From Megascapheus bottae (Eukaryota; Chordata; Mammalia; Rodentia; Geomyidae), in contig JANJXV010000160.1 of the NCBI GenBank assembly GCA_024803745.1, positions 812,001 through 876,000 of the forward strand: DNA of 64,000 nucleotides, written 5' to 3'. The notes beneath the pieces are model-generated. The model was not told where the DNA came from. It saw nothing but the letters and a program-made list of their open reading frames with translations, and searched no databases. The stretch's first letter is position 1; the number at the start of each line of letters is the position of its first letter. The position numbers and the translations under genes were made by a program. Positions 47,393-58,100 of this stretch are shown one piece after another.

Positions 47393-47894
47393 AATGGTGT
47401 TCTTAGTGTGTGATTGAGCCTAAGAAGACATCCAGGAAATAGCAAGGCTGAGATAATGTGGGCAGATAAAGGGGTTCAAGCGAGGGTCCCAATTCCCCAA
47501 GGCCAGGTACACTTACCAAAATACGATTCCAATAAAGGAGGATATTTGATTCCAACAAAAAAATTGCCTTTGCTGTTCAGTGAGGTAAAACTGATTCTTT
47601 TAAACTGAAGTGGCTAGACGTGGGCTGCATCGTCAGCCCTTTGCCTTTGCCTTTATTCATTCATCATTCACTTATTCAGAAACTTTTTTTTCCTGTACGT
47701 TAAATCTGTTCCTAGGAATAGAGACAAACTGCTAGCCCTGTAGCCATGTAATGATTTGGAATGTTTGCAATGGTTTCAAATTATTTCATTGGGATTTTTA
47801 TAAGCCAGGGAAGCTGTGTTCCAATGTCTAAAAAAGTAGGCAACAAAATCACATCGCATGAATTTTAAAAGTTATTCCACCACTCATTCACAAA
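47393..47894. other. Unique sequence
   Basis: TTATTCATTCATCATTCACT near 47653 hints at an L2/MIR end. No gene recognised. Confidence 0.45.
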
Positions 47895-48035
47895 GAGCCT
47901 CCATTTCCACATCTGCTAAGCAAGCAAATGAAAATTCCCCAGGGTGGTAGTAAGGATTAAATAGTAAACAACAACCATTCAGTGTTAGCAGTGTGCTTAG
48001 TTATAATAAGTACTTAACTTTTAGTTATTACTACC
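47895..48035 (+). repeat. MIR SINE 3' half
   Basis: CCTCCATTTCCACATCTGCT, AGGATTAAATAGTAAACAAC and AGTGTGCTTAGTTATAATAA follow MIR on the plus strand. Confidence 0.7.
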
Positions 48036-48338
48036 CACTAGAATATTCTACCTGAATACAAGTTGCTTCTCAGCACTTGGTCTAGAGTGACAAATGTTAG
48101 TCCTAACTCTCAAATACAAGCTCTTTATTTTCTAATGAGGAGCTTTGCTAAAAGAAAAAATAAAATGAAAAGAAATCCCATGGAAGGAAAAGTAACGGTT
48201 CTTCATTTAAATCTAGGAAAGCTTGATTAAGTCTCTTATAAGGCAGGAAAACAAAGGGCACATGAGGATGAATAAGAATAAACCCAAAATGGCACATATT
48301 TTCTCTAGATCTTCATAGATGGATATGAGAAACTGCTA
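48036..48338. other. Unique sequence
   Basis: No gene recognised. Confidence 0.5.
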
Positions 48339-48353
48339 AGGACTGAGGCATTT

Positions 48354-48543
48354 TTATTTATTTATTTTTTTATTGTAATTAGTAAAAGGGTCACATGATA
48401 TTTGCCAGATAGAAGGTGCATTAATTCACATACATTGATACCCTTTCACATGTCTTGGTACCCATTTCTCTCCCCCCCCACACCCCCTACCCGTCTTGGT
48501 TTTCCCCCCTTCCCTATCAAATTTCAAATATCCAAATACAAAT
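48354..48543 (-). mobile_element. 5'-truncated L1 insertion with perfect 15-bp duplication
   Basis: About 190 bp of the L1 3' UTR family, tail first on the plus strand (T-rich, then ATTGTAATTAGTAAAAGGG). AGGACTGAGGCATTT lies at 48339-48353 and 48544-48558. The duplication, the A-rich tail and the truncation are what target-primed reverse transcription leaves. This copy identifies the whole family (5938, 7443, 8115) as L1. Confidence 0.95.
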
Positions 48544-48558
48544 AGGACTGAGGCATTT

Positions 48559-48847
48559 ACACATAGACTAGAGCTTGAGACCCTTAGGGGAGGAACCCTT
48601 AGGTGTAACTTCTCTGAACACTATAGACACTTATTGAAATACTATTTAAGGAAATGGAAACATGTTGTTGATATTGGTAGTGGTGGTACTGGTATTTGAT
48701 TTTACTTTCATTTTTTTCTGGGGGGAGTAGAGAGGGATTGTAAAAAGGGAGAGAGAGAGAATGAGCAAATCCAACTATACTATTCAGTATACACTATGCG
48801 GAAAATGACCTATGAACTAGTGGGTGGGGATGGCAGGGGGAAACTGA
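48559..48847. other. Unique sequence
   Basis: No gene recognised. Confidence 0.5.
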
Positions 48848-49028
48848 GGAAAGGGGAGGAAAGGGAAGGGAAGGGAAGGGAAGGGAAGGGAAGGGAAGGG
48901 AAGGGAAGGGAAGAGAAGGGAAGGGAAGGGAAAGGAAGGGAAAGGAAAGGAAAGGAAAGGAAAGGAAAGGAAAGGAAAGGAAAGGAAAGGAAAGGAAAGG
49001 AAAGAAAAGGAAAGGAAAGGAAAGGAAA
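48848..49028. repeat. (AAGGG)n-(AAAGG)n pentanucleotide tract
   Basis: About 16 AAGGG units (to about 48940) change to about 17 AAAGG units, with single AAGAG and AAAGA interruptions. The tract ends at the 5' end of an IDL-Geo SINE. The K/G/R/E and F/L/S/P frames across it are artefacts. Confidence 0.95.
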
Positions 49029-49215
49029 GGGCTGAGAATGTGGCCTGGTGGTAGAGTGCTGGCCTAACATGCACGAAACCCTGGGTTTGATAACTCAGTA
49101 CCACATCAACGGAAAAAGCCAGATGTTACTTTGTGGCTGCAGTGGTAACCTTGAGCACAAAGAGTCTCAAGGCCCAGGTCCTGAGTTCAAACCCAAGGAC
49201 AGTCCCACAACTACT
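49029..49215 (+). mobile_element. IDL-Geo SINE
   Basis: GGGCTGAGAATGTGGCCTGG head, B-box region CCTGGGTTTGATAACTC, and a diverged second monomer ending GAGTTCAAACCCAAGGACAG. Confidence 0.9.
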
Positions 49216-49689
49216 ACTTGGCCACCGGGGTTAAGTTTTGAACACCACCTGACTCCAGAGTTTTGTGTTCCACCCTGGGCACCAATTCTTCGAATCTTAA
49301 TTAAATGGTTGTAAATCTGTCAGGGAAGCAAATCACGTGGCCTTCGGCACAATGCCGAAACGACACCTGACACATAGTAGATGTCTAAGACACAATGAAT
49401 GAGTGAATGAATGAAATACAGACTCCACGAGTACTTCTTCCTCCTCCTCTACGACCTCTAAGGAAGTAGTGAGGCTTGGATTCTCATGCCTTCTCTTTGA
49501 ATCTGAATTTTCTTTTGTTCTTTGCATCCAATCTGTCCAAATGACATGCAAGCGTGGCTCCGTCCGTGAAGAATTCAGATCCTTAGATTTTAAAACAAAC
49601 ACTGTCTCCCCTAAATCACTGCCATGGATTTGCCTGGGAAAGTGTGTGTCAGAGGGGTCCTTTGCCCCCTTTGTGACCGCTACGGCCAT
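49216..49689. other. Unique sequence
   Basis: An L2/MIR-end-like ACACCTGACACATAGTAG lies at about 49364, then (GAAT)n. No gene recognised. Confidence 0.5.
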
Positions 49690-49885
49690 GAGAAAGCTTC
49701 ACTGGTGATTACAGGATATTTGAGCCCTGGGATTATCTGGTGATTAGACTCCTTCTGGTGGCAAAGCTGTCTCCTAACAAGATTAATTTGGGGGCAACAA
49801 GAGGGTAATTATTAATGTATCCGGAAGGCGGCTCCAAGCACTGTTTCCCCAATGAGAGCAGATCTTTGTTTATTTATAGCTTCCT
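49690..49885. promoter_or_regulatory. Candidate enhancer-like segment
   Basis: Repeat-free and dense in homeodomain-type motifs: GTGATTACA, GGGATTATC, GTGATTAGA, AAGATTAAT and GTAATTATTAATG, plus TCCGGAAG (ETS-like) near 49820. Clustered GATTA suggests OTX/PITX-class binding. Inference only. Confidence 0.3.
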
Positions 49886-49904
49886 CTCAGGAGGAACATG
49901 GTAC

Positions 49905-49957
49905 AGGGAGAGGGAGGGAGGGAGGGAGAGAGGAAGAGACAGAGAGAGAGAGAGAGA
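49905..49957. repeat. (GGGA)n/(GA)n purine tract
   Basis: GGGAGGGAGGGA units then GAGAGA; the frames across it are artefacts. Confidence 0.9.
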
Positions 49958-50927
49958 ACACCAGACCAAGGTGCACTCACAGAACTTGGAGGATAATTGA
50001 TTGCTTCAAGTTCAAGGACTTTTGCAGTAAGCAAGAGCCTTTCAGACTCCCAGCATCCTCTGCTCAGGCAGTAGGCCAATGACAAAAGATCCACCATGAG
50101 CCCCCTGCCCGTGTCCCCTCCACCACTGCCTCCTTATGGACTTCCCCACTCTGTCCCCCTATCTCTATCTCCCCCCTCTGCCTCCATCTCTTGGCTCTTG
50201 TCCTGTCTACCACACCATGGCTGGAAAGACTTTGGGAAAAAAAAACAACAGACACACCATGCATCTCCTCTCCAATGACCAGCTCCCATTGCAATCAGAA
50301 CAAAGCCTGATCCCCAGGAAACCACAAAGCCCTACTGGGCATGGCCCCCAATATTTCCTCAACCTTATCTCCTCTCCCACTGCAACCCACTTCCCTCCTG
50401 CTCTGCCAGACCAGTCACCAGCAGCAACTAAACACAAAGAGCAACGCACACAGCACCCTTTTAAGCACGGCCATCCTTCGTTTGTCCTGCTTTGCTTTCC
50501 CTCTTAACACAGGCTGGCACGCCGAGTGGCTGCCTCTTCTGAGTGTTCTGTACAGGACTTCACAAACTCTCAGTAAGCCAGTCCTGAGCCATTCCTTGTA
50601 GGAGGATTCCCTCCCTGCCCCTGGCTGCAGAATTTTGTTCAGCCAATCAATACATAACCTTGTTTATTGTGTGTTGCTCTTTAAAGACCTTTTATCTAAT
50701 ACACTGTGATTCATGAACGTTGAACTGTGGTTGGCAGCCACATAACTCAGGGCTGAACGAAGCTTATCTTGCATTTCAGCACTGTGTCAGGGAAACTTGA
50801 AACAGTAAGCTCATGGACAGAAAACACAGGGAAGGCGAGCATCACAGTCCGGTCACATGTGTCTAAGGGTGGGCAAAGAAAAGGATGAAAGGCGAGTGTC
50901 CGTGACTCCCTCCTGGACTTTGAGAAG
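49958..50927. other. Unique sequence, GC-moderate
   Basis: The C-rich stretch 50100-50500 keeps several overlapping short frames open on both strands, which reflects composition and not coding. No gene recognised. Confidence 0.5.
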
Positions 50928-51145
50928 CTTAGGAGGCTGAGATCTGAGGTTCCACGTTCAAATCCAGCCTGGGCAGACAAATCCAAGAAAGTCTTTTCTC
51001 CAATTAAGCAATAAAAAGTTGCAATTAGGGGCACAGCTGGAGTAGTTGAGCACCAACCCTGAGCCTCCTCCATCCACCAAAAACCAGCAAACAAACCTTG
51101 GAGAGAATGTGTGACTGAGTTCAAGCTCTAATACTGACATCAAAG
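50928..51145 (+). mobile_element. B1-Geo composite SINE
   Basis: AGGAGGCTGAGATCTGAGGT, AAATCCAGCCTGGGCAG, TTTCTCCAATTAAGC and a diverged 3' half ending GAGTTCAAGCTCTAATACTG. Confidence 0.85.
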
Positions 51146-51561
51146 AACAAGACAAGTAACCAAAAAACCATATACTTTTTAAAAAAAATACTATGCCTCG
51201 AGATATATGTTTTCATAATTTGTTTCCAAGAGACCATTTTTTTTTGGTAAAATGATTGCACACGGTGATCTTATCATTTGTTTGAAATCTACAAATAAAA
51301 CTTTTTAACAACATAAAAACAAATGGACATTCAAGTGTGGAGTAGTAAAACTGGTAGAACATGGAGACTAACGCCTCCCTCTTGAACCTCAGCCCGGCCC
51401 AGCAGAACTACATGCATGTCTGTAAAAGGCTGCAGCAGTGCGTTGGGCATTGATCTGGGTGTTACCAATAACAAGGCAATTCCAAGACAGACATGTCCAA
51501 TATAGAGTCTGCAAGCCGTGAAAATGGATCTGTATCTCTTATCATCAGTACATGATCTGAG
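51146..51561. other. Unique sequence
   Basis: No gene recognised. Confidence 0.5.
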
Positions 51562-51665
51562 TCCCCCACCAGAATATAAACTCTGAGGGATTATGTTTGC
51601 CACTATTTCTATTCACTGTTACATCTTCAACTGCTAGAACACAACTCTTAACCAATGTTGGCTGC
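51562..51665 (+). repeat. L2/MIR-type fragment
   Basis: CCAGAATATAAACTCTGAGG, TTCTATTCACTGTTACATC and TGCTAGAACACAACTCT follow the common L2 3' phrase (AGAATGTAAGCTCCTTGAGG ... CCTAGAACAGTGCC). Confidence 0.6.
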
Positions 51666-52479
51666 CTTAGGAAGCCTGAGGCTCTGTAGTCCAAACACAG
51701 ACAACACCGAGAACATTTCCATAATTTGTAAATGTGCAGTGAGGCAGCAGGCATACACTGGGGAGGATCTTGAAGAATTGTCAGCCAGGTAAGTGGTGAA
51801 TGTTGTAGGTGAGAAGCAAAAGCTCAGAGAAGGACATGGATGACCCAAGAAGACACACAGTTCAGTTGGAGCCGGAGAAACCTTCCTTTCCTAAGCCATG
51901 GCTCAGGCTTTCCTTCTGTTTTTGCTATCGGCCAGCACCTTAGAGATGGAATCTCCCTTATTACTGGGACGTCTCAGGGCATCTGGCTTTGTGGTTCAGA
52001 ACAAAGTGAGCGTTCAATAAATGCTGACAGATCAGATTACAGGAAAGGAAAGGAGAATTCCCAGAAGATCAAAAGGCAGCCTGCACTTTCAGCTAAAGTC
52101 AATCACACCACCTGGAAGGACTGACTTAATTTTGAAGCGTTAACTCTCACTGGAGAAAAGTTCATGAGGAAGAAAGTAGGACTCTACCTACATGACTTCC
52201 AAGGAATGAAAAAGTAAACTCCAATTGGCTATAAAATGAACAAGAGAATGAGTGTGTGTGTGTGTGCGTGTGTATTTACTGACTTGGACAACAGAAAAGT
52301 CCAGAATTAGGATGGATTTCAAGTGTGGTTTGCTACAGAGAGCCAAAACAGAGTTGAGTTTACTGTTTTGCAGCTCTGTTTCTCTGCAGTTCTCTTATCC
52401 ATGTCTGCACAGTGGTTTCCATCATTGTAGAGTCCCAGAGAAAAGCACTGTACACTCCATGGTCCTCACCAAATATCCA
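51666..52479. other. Unique sequence
   Basis: GTGAGCGTTCAATAAATGCTG (52006-52026) is another L2/MIR-like 3' end. No gene recognised. Confidence 0.45.
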
Positions 52480-52575
52480 AGATTCACTATGATTGGATGG
52501 GCTTATGTCACTCATCTACCCTTGAACCAATCACCTACACCAGAGAAGGGTTAGAAGCTGTTGATTGGCTGGGCT
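52480..52575. repeat. Ancient repeat with CCAATCA/TGATTGG
   Basis: ATGATTGGATGGGCTTATG, TTGAACCAATCACCTAC and GTTGATTGGCTGGGCTGAG form an inverted/direct pattern also seen at 57985. Family not named. Confidence 0.45.
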
Positions 52576-52819
52576 GAGTCATAGTCCATAAACATAGTGT
52601 CAGATAGAAAGAGGGGTAGGGAAATGACCTCCACAAAATGATCACTCTTTCAGTACACTAAGTAGTTAGGCGAGGCTAAACAGCTTCCAGGGACTCTCAA
52701 AATAGGAACAGAATTTGAGAAACGGCTAGTTAAAAAAATAATTTTCCCTACCAAACATTATTGTTCCACATCTCTTGCTAAAGTATGGGGATATAGAGTT
52801 AAAAATCTTGATCTTTCTT

Positions 52820-52862
52820 TCCTTTTTTTCCTTCCTTCCTTCCTTTCCTTTCCTTCCTGTCT
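52820..52862. repeat. (TTCC)n microsatellite
   Basis: CTTCCTTCCTTCCTTTCC units within a T/C-rich stretch. Confidence 0.85.
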
Positions 52863-55734
52863 CTCTTTTCTCTATCAATTATAACATAAAAGTATTTTCA
52901 GAATAGTTAAGACTAGACTAGGCAAACTCAAGCCTGTTGCAAAGAAAATATCATCCACGTATATAAAAACTGAAATAAGAGAGAAAAAAAGAAGGCTTGA
53001 TCTATACCCACACAAAAGAAATAAATAGCATTGTTTTGGTGTCGTTTTTCTCCTAACATCCTCTCTTTGAATATCATACATATACAAGAGGAGGAAAAAA
53101 ATCTGCAATGATAAGTGAACTCCTTGGCAGAGTTCTTCTAGTCCTGTAATATCCGACAGGTTCATGAATGCCATGACGGAACCAACCATTTTCTCCATTC
53201 CCTTCTGCATGTCTTCATTCCACTGAAGACGGCCTCACACCCAGACAGACTTCTAACACTTTCTCGTCCTGCTCTTGTCAGACAGTGACTCTGCTGCTGA
53301 GCGTTCTGGCAGAGCAGGCACACTGTGGACAGGAGCCTCTCCTTTTCCCACTGATACCCGCTGCAAAGAAAGCTTTTTATATCACTTCTGAGACACTTGT
53401 TTAAGGTTTGTGCTGAAGTCTGCAAACCAAGCAGACAAGTGCTCAGATTCAGAACTCAGCAATCCCAGCAACGATGAGCTGTGGGGAGTTGGGGATTGTC
53501 GGAACTCATGGGATGTTGGAATCTATGTGGGTTCCATTACATGATGAGGCTTGTTCAGGCAGGGAACCCGAGGGGGCCCCTATGCTGTGTGATGGGATGA
53601 CAGAAAGAAGTGCCTAGCACCAACCCCAGGAATAGACAACATGGTAGATAACAGTGAAGAGTTCTTTTAGAATGTAGCAGCAAGAAAGAGGTGCCGGATA
53701 TGTGTGGTCATTTATTAGTTGTTTTTTTTTTTCAAATTCGCTCAAGGAGGGGAAAAAAGTGAGGTGCAGATGGATTGGCTAGTGTATCTGACAAAAATAA
53801 AAAGAGGACTGGTTTGAGGCAGGAATGGATCCAAGGATGAAATTGTGGGTGTGAGCACTGTGTCTCTCCATCTCTTAGATGGAGTGGCCTGGACTTATGT
53901 TCATGTTCCGCACAGGCTTTCTCCAAGTGGAGGGAAATGTTTGGGGTCCCCCGGGGATCCCAGTCACCATTCTTCATTCAGCTTTGTGATATGCAATGCT
54001 TTCTTCTCTAGCAGAAATTCTGGGAATTGCCAGAGGAGTGCTCTGATTGGCCTGGCTTAAGTAGAAAACCAACTTTTGGAACTAGAGGACTGGGGTGGCA
54101 TGACATGTCAGTCTTGGGGTGCACATCTTCCTTAAGAGTAAGGCCGCCCAATTTAGCACGTAAAAAGTTACAGTGTAAGTATGGATTACACGTGATTCCT
54201 TCTCGGGGAGAAATCTGAAACAGGGTGTCTTATGCTTTCTGAACAGTAACTGGGAAAATCACCAGGTTCCCCTGCCAGGGAAGAGAAGGATTAATTCATA
54301 AAGTGCATACATTGGGTAAACCAAGAAACTATTGTCCTTTGGCTCCGTTTCTCTTGGACTTTTTTTCCCCATGCTGATAAGAACTTACAATTTGATGGGG
54401 AAAACTAGAAACTATGAACCAATGCTTCTCTGCTTAAAAAAAAATAGAAAAAAGCTCCAGAGATTATGAGTTTGGTGGGATGTTAATAGTTCTTAAGTAT
54501 AAAAGGAGTCCTGTGACCCAAAAGGCTTTAAGGAAAGAGGGGATGAACTCAGCTAATCAAATTTATCTGCTATGAGACTGTCCATTTCCAGAGTGAATTT
54601 CCCAGGGGGAAAAGGACCATGGAAACGCTTCACACAGAACAGCTTTCTGGGACTTGGATTTTGCAGAAATCATAACAAGGGCCGGGGCCAAGTGCTAACT
54701 AGCTTTATCATTAATGGGATGGATATGACACACTAAATCCTCTAGATTACTCCAGGGTATGTTTAAAGGACAAAATAAGAGGAAGTATTGATTCCAACTG
54801 TTTTCAACCATAACTAAGATGCAGGGATTGCAATGCCTCCTCCATACAAATAAAAATGTCCATCACCCAAACACGTGGACGTGTGTCCTAGACAGCCTGG
54901 CCAAGCCAAGTTCCATCATCTTTTTTTTTTTTTTGCTTTGTGTATTAGCTCCTAAATTATACCTCCCAGAATGCATTGCATCAGGAAATGGCACCAATTT
55001 CTTTTGCACTCAAAGAAGGGCGCTCTCCCACTTTAGACATACCTCCCATCCCACAGATCTCTAATTTTTAGTGCTTAGATTTTGTTTTTGTCTAACATCT
55101 GGCCTGTCTTTTATTTTCACAAATTCACAGAAATCAAGAGCTGGAGGGTTGGGAGTAAAAGGCTTTTATTCCTCTCTGCTGCTACTGTTTTGTACTTTTC
55201 TCAATGACACAGTATTCTGCATTCCCAAGGAGCTCTCGGCTTCTTATTTTAATGCTTGTCAACCTCTGCCCCTCTGCCAAGTTTCTTCTAAGGAACAGCA
55301 TCCAGAATGCTTCCATTTCCTTTGTAAACCCCCCCCTCAATTCTCCACATTCTGTTTGCTTCTCCACATCCCATTGAAAATTGGATACTGGGAGTTGCCT
55401 GCTATGATAATGAACCATTCATGTTTCAACTTGAAAAGGCATTTAAGATACCTGTTTTCATTAGTAATTATAGATAATTGCTATGGTGGATAGTTTTTCC
55501 CCCTTTAATTATGGTACAGAAAAAAAAGTCTTTAAGAAATGGAGCAATTAATTTCCTGAAACCTTACTGAGAGCAAAGTATGATGTTAGCCCTCACTTTG
55601 GGAAGTATTTGTATGTAATTGGGCTTGGCTGCTTGCAAGGGCAGGGTGGGGGGGGGAGAAGTAAATTATATTCTAGAATCATCTCTATCATATCTCAGAC
55701 ATGAATGACTATTTTTAATATTTTTTGCCTGAGT
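52863..55734. other. Unique sequence
   Basis: About 2.9 kb without a recognised gene, repeat or RNA gene. The 140-codon plus-strand frame at 55071-55493 has no family resemblance and no splice context that convinces me. Confidence 0.5.
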
Positions 55735-55880
55735 TCACTCATTCATTCTACAAACACATGTTGAATGATTTTCGTGGGCCAGTAGCCTTATCAAACACTG
55801 AAAGTGCAATGACTACTTATTCATCTACTTATTCATTCAACAATTAGATAATTGCTATGCACAAAGCACTAGTATTTAAA
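55735..55880 (-). repeat. L2 LINE 3'-end fragment
   Basis: TCACTCATTCATTCTACAAA, CACATGTTGAATGATTTTCG and GGGCCAGTAGCC follow the reverse L2 end (TCATTCATTCAACAAATATT ... GTGCCAGGCAC); a second TCATTCAACAATTAG lies at 55833. Confidence 0.6.
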
Positions 55881-56099
55881 AACAGATTGCAATTGTGAAG
55901 GTTCGGTATGACTAGGCAAATCAGCTCTCCTAAGGGGAAAAAAATGTTCCTGTTGTCTGAGTTTGTATTCCACATCTAAGGTGGTTTTTTTTTTTAATTG
56001 CATTTACATCAGGAGCAATCTACATACTTATCGAGAGTAAGAAAGTGGTTACATGAATCATTGCAATCTACAGCCATTAATAAGCAGATAAAAGGTATT

Positions 56100-56173
56100 G
56101 TTATATATAGGATATAGGATAGGTGTGTATAAATGTGTTTATATAAGTATGTATGTGAGATATACATATATAA
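56100..56173. repeat. AT-rich low-complexity tract
   Basis: Alternating TATA/TATG text directly before the LTR-like element. Confidence 0.75.
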
Positions 56174-56718
56174 TGAAATGGGGAGGCTGGGTCCAGTCGG
56201 GGCCATCTTGGCCATATAGTAGACAGGGAATTGGGTTTAATTGATGCCATCTTATCTTCATGGTGGAGGAAGGTGATATCCTACCTCCTAGGGGAGAGGC
56301 CTGCCTGAATTCCTAGAGACTGGGGTGGAGACCTGGATGACAGGTGAGTGGACCTGTCAGTCCTATGCCTTGAACTTGAGAGACTCTTGAGTTTCCTGTG
56401 ACCCTGCTCCTGACACTACTTTGACCAAGACCAGTTAAGGTGCCCTGACACCAAGCCTTATGTCCTGTGTCTCCTGGCTCCTGGCGCTTCTCCAGTCACC
56501 ACGGCATCCTACTTCAGCTCTCCTTTGGGGTTGATCTGGCTTGTCGGTATTGTTTTTCTATTCTTCCTTTCCTCCCCTGCTCTCATGGCTCAGTTTTCTG
56601 ACAGTGTTAAGTATATTTGAGGGGCTACAAGTCTTTGTGACAAGACCTGGCTCTCCAATAAAGAATCCCAATTCAGCTGCTCAAAATGTGGCTTCTCTGT
56701 TTCTCAAGATTTATAACA
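56174..56718 (+). mobile_element. Solo-LTR-like element
   Basis: Begins near TGAAATGGGGAGGCTGG. It has a T/C-rich stretch (56558-56590), a polyadenylation signal AATAAAG at 56657-56663 and a short U5-like end near TTTATAACA. No gag, pol or env sequence is adjacent. The TG/CA termini and the duplication are ambiguous: TATAA occurs at both 56169 and 56712. It could be a class I ERV solo LTR. Confidence 0.45.
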
Positions 56719-56939
56719 ATAGAAAAAAGAAATATATATCTCACACATATCCTATATATCTCAGCACATCACATGTATCTTATATATATACTATATATGC
56801 ACATAAGACACATATCATATGTATGATATACACCCAATGTACAGCATGCATTTCTTCTAAGATCATATGATATATGCTATAGTGGCTATCATATATATAC
56901 ATATGATAAAGATAAGTTATATATGTAATTATAGATATT
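56719..56939. repeat. AT-rich (TATA/CATA) low-complexity tract
   Basis: Imperfect TATATA, CACATA and TATGATA units over 200 bp; many short self-complementary stretches. Confidence 0.85.
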
Positions 56940-56951
56940 AAATTCCTGAAT

Positions 56952-57146
56952 GGGGCCGAGAGTTTGGCCCAGTGGTAGAGTGCTTGCCTAGCATGCACAA
57001 AGACCCGGGTTTGATTCCTCGGCACCACATACATAGAAAATAAAAGCCAGAAGTGGTGCTGAAGCTCAAGTGGTAGAGCTCTAGCCTTGAGAAAGTCCAA
57101 GGACAGTGCTCAGGCCCTGAGCTCAAGCCCAGGACTGGCAAAAAAA
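56952..57146 (+). mobile_element. IDL-Geo SINE with 12-bp duplication
   Basis: Near-complete plus copy: GGGCCGAGAGTTTGGCCCAG, GGGTTTGATTCCTCGGCACC, CAAGTGGTAGAGCTCTAGCC and GCCCAGGACTGGC followed by poly(A). AAATTCCTGAAT lies at 56940-56951 and 57147-57158. Confidence 0.96.
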
Positions 57147-57158
57147 AAATTCCTGAAT

Positions 57159-57723
57159 AGTGTGGGGGGGGGAATCTACTTTTAAGCAGTTCTGCAGCAA
57201 GCAATCACAGGCTCTGACCTTCCCAATCAATAGCCACACTTTCAGCTCCTCACATAGCTCAGCCCCGGGGCACCCATCTGCGCCTGGAATCCAGAGGCCC
57301 ACAGTAGGAGGAACCGAACAGCCCCTGAAGAGGACATTTCACTATCCATCAACTTCAAGAGGCCTCCCCAGAGTCCCTAAATTCCTCCACAGCAAAGTGA
57401 GTGGAATTTTAACCAGCTGCTTGCATGAGGAATCTATGAATATGCAACCCTCCCTCGCTTCCCTGGATTGGGGAGGGGGAGGTGAAATATCAAGAAACAG
57501 AGATAATTGGGCCCTTACATTTGATATTCTCAGCTGTTGTTCACGGTTGGTGCAGGTTTCCTGCCTAGCAAGCTTGTGAGAGATTTAGGTCGAGGCAAAT
57601 ACCATGGGTATTATCCATTAGAACAAGATCAAAAGGAAGGAGTGCATTGTTTAAAAGTCCAGTGTGCAACATGATTACTTGATGGTACTGTTAATTTTCT
57701 TCTGTGTTTTGTAACCTCTCTAG
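57159..57723. other. Unique sequence
   Basis: No gene recognised; the polypyrimidine tract before the exon-like segment ends this stretch. Confidence 0.5.
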
Positions 57724-57855
57724 AGAGGAGTTTGCAAATACCCCGTGTTTCCATTATCCTGGGGCCAAAACAAGCCTGGGATTACTGCATCGTAGGAGGT
57801 GGGATTCTGTGGCTCGTCATGGCGTCACCATCTCCATCATCAGAAATGGAGAAAG
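57724..57855 (+). other. Candidate 132-nt exon-like segment
   Basis: Preceded by a pyrimidine-rich tract ending AACCTCTCTAG and followed by a strong donor, AAAG|GTAAGG. Two frames are open throughout; one starts EEFANTPCFHYPGAK, another RSLQIPRVSIILGPK. I recognise neither. It could be an exon of a non-coding transcript, a coding exon or chance. Confidence 0.33.
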
Positions 57856-57984
57856 GTAAGGCTTCTCCGCAGGTGAAGTTACCTGGGATTGCTGATAGAC
57901 TGAATGCAACCTGACAGAGCCTCCAGAAGCAACACTGACCTTGCTGCAAAGTAGCCAGCTTCTCTTCTTTCTCTAGGCAACCAG

Positions 57985-58100
57985 GCCCATGTTTTCACGG
58001 TTTGGAGGGATGGATTGGACCCAGGATGGGTGTGTCACTCTGGGCCAGCCAATCAAAGCATCTCTTTCTCTCTGCCATGGTGATTGGATGGAAGTTGCTT
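57985..58100. repeat. Ancient repeat with CCAATCA/TGATTGG
   Basis: GGATTGGACCCAGGATGGG, CAGCCAATCAAAGCATC and GGTGATTGGATGG repeat the arrangement seen at 52480. Confidence 0.45.

Noticed and set aside
48796..49104. Repetitive K/G/R/E and F/L/S/P frames
   Set aside because: Translations of the AAGGG/AAAGG tract and the adjoining SINE.
55071..55493. 140-codon plus-strand open frame
   Set aside because: No family resemblance, no splice or promoter context, composition like its surroundings.
56009..56215. Short frames in TATA-rich DNA near 56.1 kb
   Set aside because: Low-complexity sequence; no conserved features.
56938..57204. Minus-strand frame with repeated phrases seen also at 17984 and 56780
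   Set aside because: The shared phrases come from the IDL-Geo SINE and not from a gene family.
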